Assembly (NCBI RefSeq): GCF_035944355.1
Contig: NZ_DASZBH010000008.1
Coordinates: forward strand, 1-64,000
From: Frateuria_A sp035944355
GTDB lineage: Bacteria; Pseudomonadota; Gammaproteobacteria; Xanthomonadales; Rhodanobacteraceae
Direction: 5' to 3'
Length of the DNA stretch: 64,000 bases
Both the position numbers and the translations under genes were made by a program. Below are positions 15,192 through 23,502 of the stretch, in pieces; positions within the stretch are counted from its first letter, which is position 1; each line of letters begins with the position of its first letter. Below the pieces are notes generated by a model. The model was given only the letters and a program-made list of their open reading frames with translations, ran no database searches and was not told the DNA's origin.

Positions 15192-15206
15192 TTGCGAGGA
15201 TCGACC

Positions 15207-16580
15207 GTGAACGATCGCCCGATTCCCTTGGCCGGCTCGCCCGGTGCCTGGACGCCTGCCTCCTGGCAACAGCGCGTGGCGCTGCAGCAACCGCATTACG
15301 AGGATCCCGCCGAACTGGCCCAGGCCACCGCCCGGCTCGCCGCGCTGCCGCCGCTGGTCACCTCCTGGGAGGTGCTCGCGCTCAAGCAGGCACTGGCCGA
15401 GGCACAGGATGGCCAGCGCTTCCTGCTGCAGGGTGGTGATTGCGCGGAAAGCTTTGCCGATTGCACCAGCCCGGTCATTTCCAACCGGCTGAAGGTACTG
15501 CTGCAGATGAGCCTGGTGCTGGTGCACGGTCTCAAGCGGCCGGTGCTGCGCGTGGGCCGCTTTGCGGGGCAGTACGCCAAGCCCCGCTCGGCCGACACCG
15601 AGACGCGCGGGGACGTGACGCTGCCGAGTTTCCGCGGCGACGTGGTGAACGACCCGGCATTCACCGCCGAAGCGCGGCGTGCCGACCCGCAGCGGCTGAT
15701 CCAGGCGCACGCGCATTCGGCGCTGACGATGAACTTCGTGCGCGCACTGATCGACGGCGGTTTCGCCGACCTGCATCACCCCGAATACTGGGATCTGGCC
15801 TGGGTCGAACATTCGCCGCTGGCCGCCGAATACCGCCGCATGGTCGCCGCGATCGGCGATTCGCTGCGCTTCATGGAAACCCTGGCCGGCCCGATCGCCA
15901 GCTTCTCGCGGGTGGATTTCTTCACCTCGCACGAAGCGCTGCTGCTGCACTACGAGGAGGCGCTCACCCGGCAGGTGCCGCGCAATCCGGGCTGGTTCAA
16001 CCTGTCCACTCATTTCCCCTGGATCGGCATGCGCACGGCGGCGCTGGATGGCGCGCACGTGGAGTACTTCCGCGGCATCCGCAATCCGATCGCGGTGAAA
16101 GTCGGGCCGTCGGTTACCCCCGAGCAGCTGCTGCCGCTGATCGACGCACTCAACCCGCAGGACGAACCGGGCCGGCTGACCCTGATCCATCGCATGGGCC
16201 ACGGCGACATCGCCCGCGCGCTGCCGCCGTTGCTCGAGGCGGTCCGGCGCGAGGGGCGGCGCGTTCTGTGGGTGGCCGATCCGATGCACGGCAACACCGA
16301 GAGCACCTCCAACGGCTACAAGACGCGGCGCTTCGACAACATCCGGGGCGAGCTGGACCAGGCCTTCGACATCCATGCGGCGGCCGGCACGCGCCTGGGC
16401 GGCGTGCACCTGGAGCTGACCGGCGAGGATGTCACCGAGTGCATGGGCGGGGCCCGCGACCTGTCCGAGGCGGACCTGAAGCGCGCCTACAAGTCCATGG
16501 TCGATCCGCGGCTCAACTACGAGCAATCGCTGGAGCTGGCGATGCTGATCGTGCGCAAGTCCGCGGCCTCGACCGTCTGA
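15207..16580 (+). CDS. Class II 3-deoxy-7-phosphoheptulonate (DAHP) synthase
   Basis: 457 aa from a GTG at 15207 chosen for GCGAGGA upstream. It condenses phosphoenolpyruvate and erythrose 4-phosphate in the first step of the shikimate pathway. This is the plant/AroAII type, not the E. coli AroFGH type: RFLLQGGDCAESF, RVGRFAGQYAKPRS, GMRTAALDGAHVEYFRG and LIHRMGHGDI are diagnostic, with metal- and phosphate-binding residues in place. aroK and aroB lie in the same window at 43-45 kb. Regulation by aromatic amino acids is likely from family knowledge but not shown here. Confidence 0.95.
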   Translation: MNDRPIPLAGSPGAWTPASWQQRVALQQPHYEDPAELAQATARLAALPPLVTSWEVLALKQALAEAQDGQRFLLQGGDCAESFADCTSPVISNRLKVLLQMSLVLVHGLKRPVLRVGRFAGQYAKPRSADTETRGDVTLPSFRGDVVNDPAFTAEARRADPQRLIQAHAHSALTMNFVRALIDGGFADLHHPEYWDLAWVEHSPLAAEYRRMVAAIGDSLRFMETLAGPIASFSRVDFFTSHEALLLHYEEALTRQVPRNPGWFNLSTHFPWIGMRTAALDGAHVEYFRGIRNPIAVKVGPSVTPEQLLPLIDALNPQDEPGRLTLIHRMGHGDIARALPPLLEAVRREGRRVLWVADPMHGNTESTSNGYKTRRFDNIRGELDQAFDIHAAAGTRLGGVHLELTGEDVTECMGGARDLSEADLKRAYKSMVDPRLNYEQSLELAMLIVRKSAASTV

Positions 16581-16584
16581 ACTC

Positions 16585-16879
16585 GCCCGTTCGGGGAGCA
16601 TGCAGGCGCCGCAGCAGCTGCGGATAACGCGCCCGCCGGTGATGGCGACCCGCGAGAGACTTCTCCGCATAACCTGCCGGCTGCGCCTGGTCGTCGGCGA
16701 GCCGGTCGCGTTCGCGATGCGCCGGGTAATGGCCCGCCGTTGAGGTAAGGCACGTTGCCGCGCAGTCGACGCGATCGCCAGGCAGGACGACCATGCGTTT
16801 CAGCAGCCGCTCGCCGGTCGGCCGAGTCGATGATCACGATGTCGCCGTGCTGCGGCTCGGCCAGCCTGTGGCCTATCCG
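16585..16879 (-). pseudogene. Remnant of an S26-family signal peptidase, frameshifted and truncated
   Basis: Three reading-frame pieces on the minus strand read like one signal peptidase. First PQHGDIVIIDSAD (about 16860-16815), then in another frame GERLLKRMVVLPGDRVD (about 16819-16765; LPGDR at 16771-16785), then back in the first frame RGNVPYLNGGPLPGASR, then again shifted. KRMVVLPGD matches the family box that holds the catalytic lysine. The N-terminal membrane anchor and catalytic-serine box are missing, as is the C-terminal GDN box. The remnant directly follows the Cys-rich small gene and abuts the DAHP synthase stop. I infer a dead lepB-like gene; a sequencing error could explain one shift but not the missing ends. 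Confidence 0.6.
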
Positions 16880-17085
16880 CAGCACCCGCGCTCGGCCTGC
16901 ACCGGTGGACAGGGCACGTCGCCGTACGAGCAGAACACGCAGCAGTCGCCGGGCCTGGGCTTGAGCAGCGCGCCGCAGGCGGGGCAGTCGTGGAAGAACA
17001 GGCAGGCATCGGTCGGCATGGTTTCTGCCGACCGGTGCCCGCACTGCGGGCAGGTCAACGTGCTTTGCAGGCACGGCTCACGCAT
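16873..17085 (-). CDS. Small cysteine-rich protein with GDCCVFCSYG motif
   Basis: 70 aa with 12 cysteines (residues 5, 12, 15, 28, 34, 37, 48, 49, 52, 59, 68, 69), arranged as CPQC, CPAC, CCVFC and a final CC. I recall similar small proteins with a GDCCVFCSYG...CPP core in other proteobacteria but no assigned function. The spacing suggests zinc or another metal in one or two knuckles. No signal peptide or membrane segment. It begins 4 nt after the amidase stop on the same strand, so the two are probably cotranscribed. Function unknown. Confidence 0.75.
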   Translation of the reverse strand: MREPCLQSTLTCPQCGHRSAETMPTDACLFFHDCPACGALLKPRPGDCCVFCSYGDVPCPPVQAERGCCG

Positions 17086-17089
17086 GGGG

Positions 17090-18697
17090 TCAGGGCGAGG
17101 TCGCGACCGGCTTGCCGCCGACCGTGTCGAGGAAGCGCGGCGCCTGCCACGCCCTGGCGTGCTGTTCGAAGCCGTAGGCGATCGAGATCAGCTTGGGCTC
17201 GCTCCACTTGGCGCCGAACAGCACGATGCCCACCGGCAGGTCGTGGGCGAAGCCGGCCGGGACGGTGATCGACGGGTAGCCCGCGACCGCCGCCGGCTGC
17301 GAGGCGCCGCCCACGGTCGGATCGCCGCTGACGACGTGGTCGCCGAGCACCAGATCGGTGACGAACGCCGGCCCCCACGACGGGGCCAGCAAGGCGTCCA
17401 GATGATCCTTGGCCAGCGCCGCGTCGATGCCCTCGGGGCCGGCGAACCGCTTGGCCTTGGCCTGTGCGTCGATGTACTTCTGCTCGGTGAGCGGGCCGCG
17501 CGCCTGCGCTTCCTCGAACAGCTCCTGGCCGAACCAGGTCATCTCCTGCGCCGCGTGGGCCTTGTCGAAGGCGATCAGGTCGGCCAGCGACTTCACCTTC
17601 AGGTTGGGCCGGGTGGCGAGGTAGGCGTCGATGTCGTGCTTGAACTCATAGGACAGCACGGTGAGCTCCGGCCTGCCCAGGTCGCCCAGATGGGGCACAG
17701 TAACCGGATCGACGATGACCGCGCCTTGCGCCTTCATCAGTGCGATCGCCCGCTCCAGCACGCGGTCGGCGTTGGGTTCGGCGCCGGCCAGCTGGCGCAC
17801 GACGCCGATGCGCTTGCCCCTGAGGCCGTTCGGGTCGAGGAAGCGGGTGTAATCGGTCGCATGCCGGTCTGCTTCGGCGGTGGCCGGATCGCGCGGGTCG
17901 CTGCCGGCGATCACGCTGAGCAGTGCCGCCGCGTCCGCCACGCTGCGCGCCATCGGGCCGGCGGTGTCCTGGCTGTGCGCGATCGGCACGATGCCGCTGC
18001 GGCTGACCAGGCCCAGCGTGGGCTTGAGGCCGACGATGCCGTTGCTTGCCGCGGGGCAGATGATCGAGCCGTCGGTCTCGGTGCCGATCGCCACCGTCAC
18101 CAGGCCTGCCGCCACCGCCGCGCCGGAGCCTGCGCTCGACCCGCACGGGTTGCGGTCGAGCACATAGGGATTCCTGGTCTGCCCGCCGCGCCCGCTCCAG
18201 CCGCTGCTGGCATGGTTGGAGCGGTAGTTGGCCCATTCGCTCAGGTTGGTCTTGCCCAGCACCAGCGCGCCGGCCTTGCGCAGCCGTTCGACCAGGCCCG
18301 CGTCGCGCGGTGCCGGCGCGGCGGCCAGCGCCAGCGAGCCGGCGGTGGTGAGCATGCGGTCCCCGGTGTCGATGTTGTCCTTGAGCAGCACCGGGATGCC
18401 GTACAGCGGTCCGCGCTTGCCCTTGCTGCGGCTGGCATCCAGCGACGCGGCGAGTGTGAGCGCATCGGGGTTGGTCTGGATCACGGCGTGCAGCGTGGGG
18501 CCGGCCTGGTCGATCTGCTCGATGCGCTCGAGGAATTGACGCGCCAGCGTGCGGCTGTCCAGCGTGCCGGCGTCCATCTGCTGCTGCAGCTGGTCGATCG
18601 AGGCCCAGGCCAGCGGCGAAGCCGGTTGAGCGGCCATCGCCGGGGCGGCGAGCAGCAGGGTGAGGAACGGGGCAAGCTGGGCGGGCGATCGTTTCAC
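17090..18697 (-). CDS. Exported amidase-signature family protein
   Basis: 535 aa from a GTG at 18697, chosen for GGAGG five nt upstream and because it leaves a clean signal peptide (KRSPAQLAPFLTLLLAAPAMAA); an ATG at 18724 is in frame. The amidase-signature core is intact: the catalytic Lys in GIPVLLKDNIDT, then GSSAGSGAAVAAGLV with the cis-Ser and GTETDGSIICPAASNG with the nucleophilic Ser. Such enzymes hydrolyse amide bonds of very varied substrates; the target here is unknown. It is divergent from the cytochrome gene pair and precedes the Cys-rich gene. It is not GatA, which is cytoplasmic and sits with gatC/gatB. Confidence 0.9.
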   Translation of the reverse strand: MKRSPAQLAPFLTLLLAAPAMAAQPASPLAWASIDQLQQQMDAGTLDSRTLARQFLERIEQIDQAGPTLHAVIQTNPDALTLAASLDASRSKGKRGPLYGIPVLLKDNIDTGDRMLTTAGSLALAAAPAPRDAGLVERLRKAGALVLGKTNLSEWANYRSNHASSGWSGRGGQTRNPYVLDRNPCGSSAGSGAAVAAGLVTVAIGTETDGSIICPAASNGIVGLKPTLGLVSRSGIVPIAHSQDTAGPMARSVADAAALLSVIAGSDPRDPATAEADRHATDYTRFLDPNGLRGKRIGVVRQLAGAEPNADRVLERAIALMKAQGAVIVDPVTVPHLGDLGRPELTVLSYEFKHDIDAYLATRPNLKVKSLADLIAFDKAHAAQEMTWFGQELFEEAQARGPLTEQKYIDAQAKAKRFAGPEGIDAALAKDHLDALLAPSWGPAFVTDLVLGDHVVSGDPTVGGASQPAAVAGYPSITVPAGFAHDLPVGIVLFGAKWSEPKLISIAYGFEQHARAWQAPRFLDTVGGKPVATSP

Positions 18698-18800
18698 GGC
18701 GGCCTCCGGTGAGTCGGTGTGCAATGGGTGCGGTGCGGCATGGTGTCGCGCCGGTGCAGCATAGCCCGCCTTATGGGCATGCCGCGCGCAGGACGGTACC

Positions 18801-18806
18801 TATAAT
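18801..18806 (+). promoter_or_regulatory. -10 box immediately before the dihaem cytochrome gene
   Basis: A perfect TATAAT ends 7 nt before the ATG at 18814, so a start at the usual distance would place the transcript 5' end at or next to the start codon. The -35 region (about 18778-18783) is weak. Confidence 0.45.
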
Positions 18807-18813
18807 CCCACCC

Positions 18814-19545
18814 ATGAGCCTGCTTTCCTCCGTGTGCCTTGCGCCGGCGCTGCTGGCCGCCGCCGTGTTCACCACCGCGGTGCGCGCCGCCGATGCGCCG
18901 ACCGTGCCCGATACGCTCAAGCAGCGCATCGCCGCCTGCACCGCCTGCCACGGCGAACAGGGCCAGGGCACGCCCCAGAGCGGCTTCTTTCCGCGCCTGG
19001 CCGGCAAGCCGTCCGGCTACCTCGCGCGGCAGATCCGGAATTTCCAGGACGGCCTGCGCAAGTACGCGCCGATGGAGTACACGGTGCGCGGCCTCTCGCC
19101 GGAGTACGCGCACGAGATCGCGCACTACTTCGCCACTCAACAGGTACCCTACGAGCGCTCGCCGCTGCCGCGCATTTCCGATGCGATGCTCCGGCGCGGC
19201 GAGGCCTTGGCGACCCAGGGCGACGGCACGCGCAAGATCCCGGCCTGCGCCGCTTGCCACGGTATGCAGCTGACCGGCGTGGAACCCGACATCCCCGGCC
19301 TGGTCGGCTTGCCCTACGACTACATCAGTGCGCAGCTGGGTTCGTGGCGCACGCATACGCGCGCTATGGTGGCGCCCGACTGCATGGCGACCGTCGCCAA
19401 CCGCCTGAGCGAGGCCGACATCACCGCCGTGTCCGCCTGGCTGGCCACCCGCGAGGTGCCCGCCGGCGCCCACGCGCAGCCTGCCGGTTCGGTCACGCCG
19501 CCGCTTGCCTGCGGCGTGCTCGGCGCGACGGAGGCCGCACGATGA
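18814..19545 (+). CDS. Dihaem cytochrome c, c4-like
   Basis: 243 aa with a signal peptide (cleavage probably near VRAADA, residue 26) and two haem c sites, C42-T-A-C-H46 and C145-A-A-C-H149, each with a following methionine-rich region, giving the tandem class I layout of cytochrome c4. It would carry electrons in the periplasm. The ATG at 18814 was chosen since the signal peptide starts there; upstream in-frame codons add a non-signal extension. The gene overlaps the next cytochrome by 4 bp (ATGA), so both form one operon. The electron donor is not encoded nearby. Confidence 0.9.
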   Translation: MSLLSSVCLAPALLAAAVFTTAVRAADAPTVPDTLKQRIAACTACHGEQGQGTPQSGFFPRLAGKPSGYLARQIRNFQDGLRKYAPMEYTVRGLSPEYAHEIAHYFATQQVPYERSPLPRISDAMLRRGEALATQGDGTRKIPACAACHGMQLTGVEPDIPGLVGLPYDYISAQLGSWRTHTRAMVAPDCMATVANRLSEADITAVSAWLATREVPAGAHAQPAGSVTPPLACGVLGATEAAR

Positions 19546-20828
19546 AGTGGGTGCTGCGCACGTTCCTGGCCGTGCTGGTGCTGGCGATCGCCGGTGTCGC
19601 CTGGTGGCTGTCCGCCCAGCACCACCCTGCGCTGCCGGCGGCCACCACCACCGAGGCGAGGCTGCAGGATCCTGCACTGGTCGCCCGCGGCGCCTACCTG
19701 GCGACCCTCGGCGATTGTGCCGCCTGCCACACCGCCCAGGGCGGCGAGCCCTATGCCGGCGGGCGCGCACTGGCTACGCCCTTCGGCGACGTGCCCGCGC
19801 CCAACCTCACCCCGGACGACGCCACCGGACTGGGGCGATGGTCCTTCGATGCGTTCTGGCGCGCGCTGCACGAAGGCATCGGCCGGGACGGGCGCGCGCT
19901 CTATCCGGCGTTTCCCTACACCTCTTATACCCGGGTCAGCCGCGACGACGCGTTCGCGCTGTTCGCCTACCTGAAGTCGTTGCCGCCGGTGCGCAGCGAA
20001 ACGGCGGCGCCCTCATTGCGTTTTCCCTACGACCTGAAAGCGAGCCTGGCCACCTGGCGCACGCTGTATTTCCGCCCCGGCGGGTTCGTGCCCGATCCCA
20101 AGCAGTCGGCCGAGTGGAACCGCGGCGCTTATCTCGTGCAGGGACTGGGCCACTGCAACGAGTGCCACGTCACGCGCGACAACCTCGGCGGCCTGCCACG
20201 CGAGAGCGAGGCGCTCACCGGCGGGCAGATTCCCGCGCAGAACTGGTACGCCCCCGACCTGAGCACGCGCGCCCACGGCGGCCTGGAGGGCTGGAGCGCG
20301 GACGACATCGTGTCGCTGCTGAAGACCGGCCAGTCCGGCAAGGGCGCGGCCTTCGGCCCGATGGCCGACGTGGTGATGCAAAGCACCCAGCACCTGCGCG
20401 AGGACGACCTGCGCGCCATCGCCACTTACCTGCGCTCGCTGCCGCCGCGGCCCGCGCCCGCGACCGTCGAGAGTCCGCTGGACACGACGGCGCTGCTCAC
20501 CCGCGGCGGCAGGCTCTACGAGCAGCAATGCGCCGGCTGCCATGGCAAGGACGGCGAAGGTGTCAACGGCGTCTATCCGCCGCTGGCCGGCAACGGCTCG
20601 GTCACCGAACCGACCGGCATCAACGCGATCCGCCTCGTGCTGCTGGGCGGCTTCGCGCCTTCCACCGCAACCCATCCGCGCCCCTACTCGATGCCGCCGT
20701 TCGCCCAGCAGTTGAGCGATGCGGACGTCGCCGCGGTGGTCAGCTACGTCCGCCACGCCTGGAACAACGCCGCGCCGGCGGTGATGGAGCGCGACGTGGC
20801 GGCTTACCGCCACACGCCGGTGGATTGA
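19542..20828 (+). CDS. Trihaem cytochrome c, alcohol/gluconate dehydrogenase cytochrome-subunit type
   Basis: 428 aa with an N-terminal hydrophobic segment (residues 5-24) and three haem sites: C59AACH63, C205NECH209 and C330AGCH334. The three-domain layout matches the membrane-bound cytochrome c subunits of alcohol, gluconate or sorbose dehydrogenases, which pass electrons to ubiquinone or oxidases. No flavin or quinoprotein dehydrogenase subunit lies beside it; the dihaem cytochrome replaces it, as in some cytochrome pairs of unclear role. Translation is coupled to the upstream gene (ATGA). Confidence 0.9.
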   Translation: MKWVLRTFLAVLVLAIAGVAWWLSAQHHPALPAATTTEARLQDPALVARGAYLATLGDCAACHTAQGGEPYAGGRALATPFGDVPAPNLTPDDATGLGRWSFDAFWRALHEGIGRDGRALYPAFPYTSYTRVSRDDAFALFAYLKSLPPVRSETAAPSLRFPYDLKASLATWRTLYFRPGGFVPDPKQSAEWNRGAYLVQGLGHCNECHVTRDNLGGLPRESEALTGGQIPAQNWYAPDLSTRAHGGLEGWSADDIVSLLKTGQSGKGAAFGPMADVVMQSTQHLREDDLRAIATYLRSLPPRPAPATVESPLDTTALLTRGGRLYEQQCAGCHGKDGEGVNGVYPPLAGNGSVTEPTGINAIRLVLLGGFAPSTATHPRPYSMPPFAQQLSDADVAAVVSYVRHAWNNAAPAVMERDVAAYRHTPVD

Positions 20829-20833
20829 AGCCA

Positions 20834-20858
20834 ATGGACGCGCAAGGTCAGCGTCCAT
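20834..20858. terminator. Hairpin between convergent cytochrome and mug genes
   Basis: ATGGACGC/GCGTCCAT (20834-20841 with 20851-20858) is a perfect 8-bp stem starting 6 nt after the cytochrome stop. It lacks a T-run, so termination is only likely by position. Confidence 0.35.
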
Positions 20859-20935
20859 GTTGGCCAGCGACGCAACAGGTCAAAGCTTAGCTTTCTTCGA
20901 TGCGGCGCACTGCCGTTGCGCCTGGGCGAGCAGTC

Positions 20936-21541
20936 CTACCTGCGCGGCGGGCCTGGTGCCAAGAGCGTCCGTCCCTGTGGGCCACATGCGTGTTCCCGAT
21001 GCTTTCCGTTGGCGAGGCAGGCCCTGGCTATCCCCTCGCGCATGCGCCGCGCCAGTTCGCGCCATGGACCGATGTCCCAGTGCCTTCGCGCCTGTCCCGA
21101 GGGCGAGGGCAGGACGAACACGCGGGTGCGGCCGATCCGTTCGGTCTGCTCACCGTAGGCGCTGACCGGCCGGCCGAGGGCGGCGCGCGCGGCGGCCTTG
21201 CTGGTGAAGGCGAGCAGGCGAGGTCGATAGCGTTCGATCTTGGCGAGCAGCGCGGGCACGTCGAAGGCATCGCGCGGCAGGTCGGCATCGTTGCCGCTGT
21301 GGCGCTTGGCAAGGTCGGTGAGGCCGATGCCGAGCCCGGGCAGGATGGAGAACTCGGCAGGGGCGAACCGCCGCGGCGTGATGCCCGCCTCGCAAAGCGC
21401 CCGCCAGAACAGGTTGCCCGGATGCGCGTAGTAGGCCCCTTCGCGCGCGGAGCGCTCGCCGGCGGCGGTGCCGCAGAACACCAGCGTCAGACCCGGTCGC
21501 AGCAGGTCGGGCAGAACGTGCCTTTCAGCCGAGGGCTTCAT
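20936..21541 (-). CDS. mug: Mismatch-specific uracil/thymine-DNA glycosylase (Mug/TDG family)
   Basis: 201 aa from the ATG at 21541. It removes uracil or thymine mispaired with guanine, starting base-excision repair. The catalytic motif VFCGTAAGERSAREGAYYAHPGN contains the G-[TI]-[AN]-P/A-like loop with asparagine region; the second motif is VLPSPSGQAR. The overlap with the upstream ATP-PPase gene is 17 bp, so the two are an operon. The C-terminus runs about 30 residues past the usual family end with a basic tail (EGIARACLANGKHREH...), function unknown. Confidence 0.85.
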   Translation of the reverse strand: MKPSAERHVLPDLLRPGLTLVFCGTAAGERSAREGAYYAHPGNLFWRALCEAGITPRRFAPAEFSILPGLGIGLTDLAKRHSGNDADLPRDAFDVPALLAKIERYRPRLLAFTSKAAARAALGRPVSAYGEQTERIGRTRVFVLPSPSGQARRHWDIGPWRELARRMREGIARACLANGKHREHACGPQGRTLLAPGPPRR

Positions 21542-22214
21542 CGAGCAGGAAATCGGTGAACTGGAAGCGGCCGTCGCGCAGCACCGATTCGCCGCGGCGC
21601 AGGGCCAAGTCACGGGCGAACAAGGGGCCGCCGTAGCTCAAGGTGTGGAACTCGCCGCGTTCGCCGCAGGGATCGACGCCGGCGGGCAGGCCGTCGAGCA
21701 GGGCGCCGTCGTAGGCGTGGCCGCAGTAGCCGGCGTCCAGCTGCTGGGTGTCCACGCAGCAAAGCATCGCGCGGTGGCCTTCGCCGACGAAGCGGCGCGA
21801 GAGCGCGGCGGTGTCCTCGCCCCACAGCGGAAACACCGCACGCCACCCGGCGCGCCCGAGCTGACGTACGCGGTAGTCGCGCACGTCCTGCAGGAACAGG
21901 TCGCCGAACGCGCAATGGCGGATGCCGGGCCAGCGCATGCGCGCCTGGGCAAGCGCGTTTTCGTGGGCCGCCTCGTAGGCCTCGTTGCTGCCGGGCCAGT
22001 CCATCTCCGCTTCCAGCAGCGCAAGGCCCAGCGCCCGGGCCTGCGCCTGCAGGATGTCGCGGCGCACGCCGTGCATGGCGATGCGCCCGTAGGTGCGGTT
22101 GACGGTGGTCAGCAGCGCGACCACCTGCCACTGCGGATCGGCGCGCAGCCGCCCGAGGGTCATCAGGCAGTCCTTGCCGCCGCTCCAGGCGAGGAGGATG
22201 GGCGTTGTGTTCAT
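21525..22214 (-). CDS. Adenine-nucleotide alpha-hydrolase / diphthine-ammonia ligase-like ATP-PPase
   Basis: 229 aa. The N-terminal PP-loop SGGKD (LLAWSGGKDCLMTL, residues 8-21) binds ATP; the later GDLFLQDVRDYR and GERGEFHTL are hallmarks of the DUF71/Dph6 family. In eukaryotes that family amidates diphthine; bacteria lack diphthamide, so the bacterial substrate is not known. Coupled by overlap to mug downstream, which hints at a shared transcript only. Confidence 0.88.
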   Translation of the reverse strand: MNTTPILLAWSGGKDCLMTLGRLRADPQWQVVALLTTVNRTYGRIAMHGVRRDILQAQARALGLALLEAEMDWPGSNEAYEAAHENALAQARMRWPGIRHCAFGDLFLQDVRDYRVRQLGRAGWRAVFPLWGEDTAALSRRFVGEGHRAMLCCVDTQQLDAGYCGHAYDGALLDGLPAGVDPCGERGEFHTLSYGGPLFARDLALRRGESVLRDGRFQFTDFLLDEALG

Positions 22215-22307
22215 CGGCCTACTCTAAGGCACGCGCGCGGCGGCCTGAACCTTCCGGCGATGGCCTGACCACGTGCCGTGGACGCGCAGCCGGGCAGGGT
22301 GGTCCGC

Positions 22308-23402
22308 ATGACGGACAACCTGCTGGACCTCTGGAACCACCAGCCGTGGATCCGCCTTGGCGTGACGGTGATCGTGGCGCTGCTGATCGCGATCGCGGCG
22401 CACCGGCTGGCGCGCGCGCTGCTGTGGCGCTTCAGCGACGGCCACCCGATGGCGCGCGAGATGCTCAGGCAGGCGCGCGCGCCGATGGGCTGGCTGGTGC
22501 CGCTGCTGGTGCTGGTGGTGGCCCTGCGCACGCGGCCGGAAGCGGCCAGCCTGCACCTGGCTGCGACCCTGGCCCAGGGGCTGGCGATCGCGCTGGTCGC
22601 GGTGGTTACCTGGCTGGGTGTGCGCTGCGTCAACGCGGTGGAGTACTTCTTCAGCAGCCGCTTCCCGGTCGACACCAAGGACAACCTGCGCGCGCGCCGC
22701 GTGCTCACCCAGGCGCGCGTGCTCGGGCGCTCGGCCAGCGTGCTGCTGATCCTGGTCGGCCTGGCCGCCTGCCTGATGATGGTTCCGGGCGTGCGCGAGA
22801 TCGGCACCAGCCTGCTCGCCTCGGCGGGGCTGGCCGGGCTGGCGGTAGGCCTGGCGGCTAAGCCGGTGCTGAGCAACCTGATCGCCGGCGTGCAGATCGC
22901 CATCACCCAGCCGATCCGGCTGGACGACGTGGTGATCATCGAAGGCGAATGGGGACGTGTCGAGGAAATCACCGGCACCTACGTGGTGGTGCGCATCTGG
23001 GACGAGCGGCGGCTGGTGGTGCCGCTGAACTGGTTCATCGAGAACCCGTTCCAGAACTGGACGCGTACCAGCGCGCAGCTGATCGGCACGGTGTATCTCT
23101 GGCTGGACTACCGCGTGCCGCTGGAGCCTTTGCGCGAGGAGGTCAAACGCCTGTGCAGGGCCGCGCCGCAATGGGACGGGCGCGTGTGCGTGCTGCAGGT
23201 AACCGATGCGAACGAGCACGCGATCCAGTTGCGCATCCTGGCCAGCTCGGCCGACTCGAGCAGCAACTGGGACCTGCGCTGCTCCGTGCGCGAGGGCGTC
23301 ATCAGCTTCGTGCAGCAGCACTACCCGCAGGGCCTGCCGAGGTTGCGGGCGCAATGGGAGGAACGAGAGGTAAGGAGCACGGTGGAGAAGCCGGGCGGGT
23401 GA
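22308..23402 (+). CDS. Small-conductance mechanosensitive channel family protein
   Basis: 364 aa from the ATG at 22308; a GTG at 22278 would extend it by ten residues. Four hydrophobic segments precede the MscS core: the pore helix SAGLAGLAVGLAAKPVLSNLIAG (Gly/Ala-packed, about residues 176-198) and the beta domain with DDVVIIEGEWGRVEEITGTYV. Longer than E. coli MscS (286 aa) because of extra N-terminal helices. It would open under hypo-osmotic tension in the inner membrane. Convergent with the sensor kinase gene downstream. Confidence 0.9.
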   Translation: MTDNLLDLWNHQPWIRLGVTVIVALLIAIAAHRLARALLWRFSDGHPMAREMLRQARAPMGWLVPLLVLVVALRTRPEAASLHLAATLAQGLAIALVAVVTWLGVRCVNAVEYFFSSRFPVDTKDNLRARRVLTQARVLGRSASVLLILVGLAACLMMVPGVREIGTSLLASAGLAGLAVGLAAKPVLSNLIAGVQIAITQPIRLDDVVIIEGEWGRVEEITGTYVVVRIWDERRLVVPLNWFIENPFQNWTRTSAQLIGTVYLWLDYRVPLEPLREEVKRLCRAAPQWDGRVCVLQVTDANEHAIQLRILASSADSSSNWDLRCSVREGVISFVQQHYPQGLPRLRAQWEEREVRSTVEKPGG

Positions 23403-23502
23403 GGGATACGTGCGGGCGGGCAGCTTGTTTCCTGCGACCGTGAAGACGAGCAAAACCGGAAAGCCATCGATCCACGCCCGAGGCGGAGCCACGGTGGCGC
23501 GC

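Noticed and set aside
14493..16670. A 725-codon minus-strand open frame across dsbB and the DAHP synthase
   Set aside because: It is an antisense shadow caused by high GC at third codon positions; the plus-strand proteins are full-length family members and the antisense product is low-complexity with no recognisable motif.
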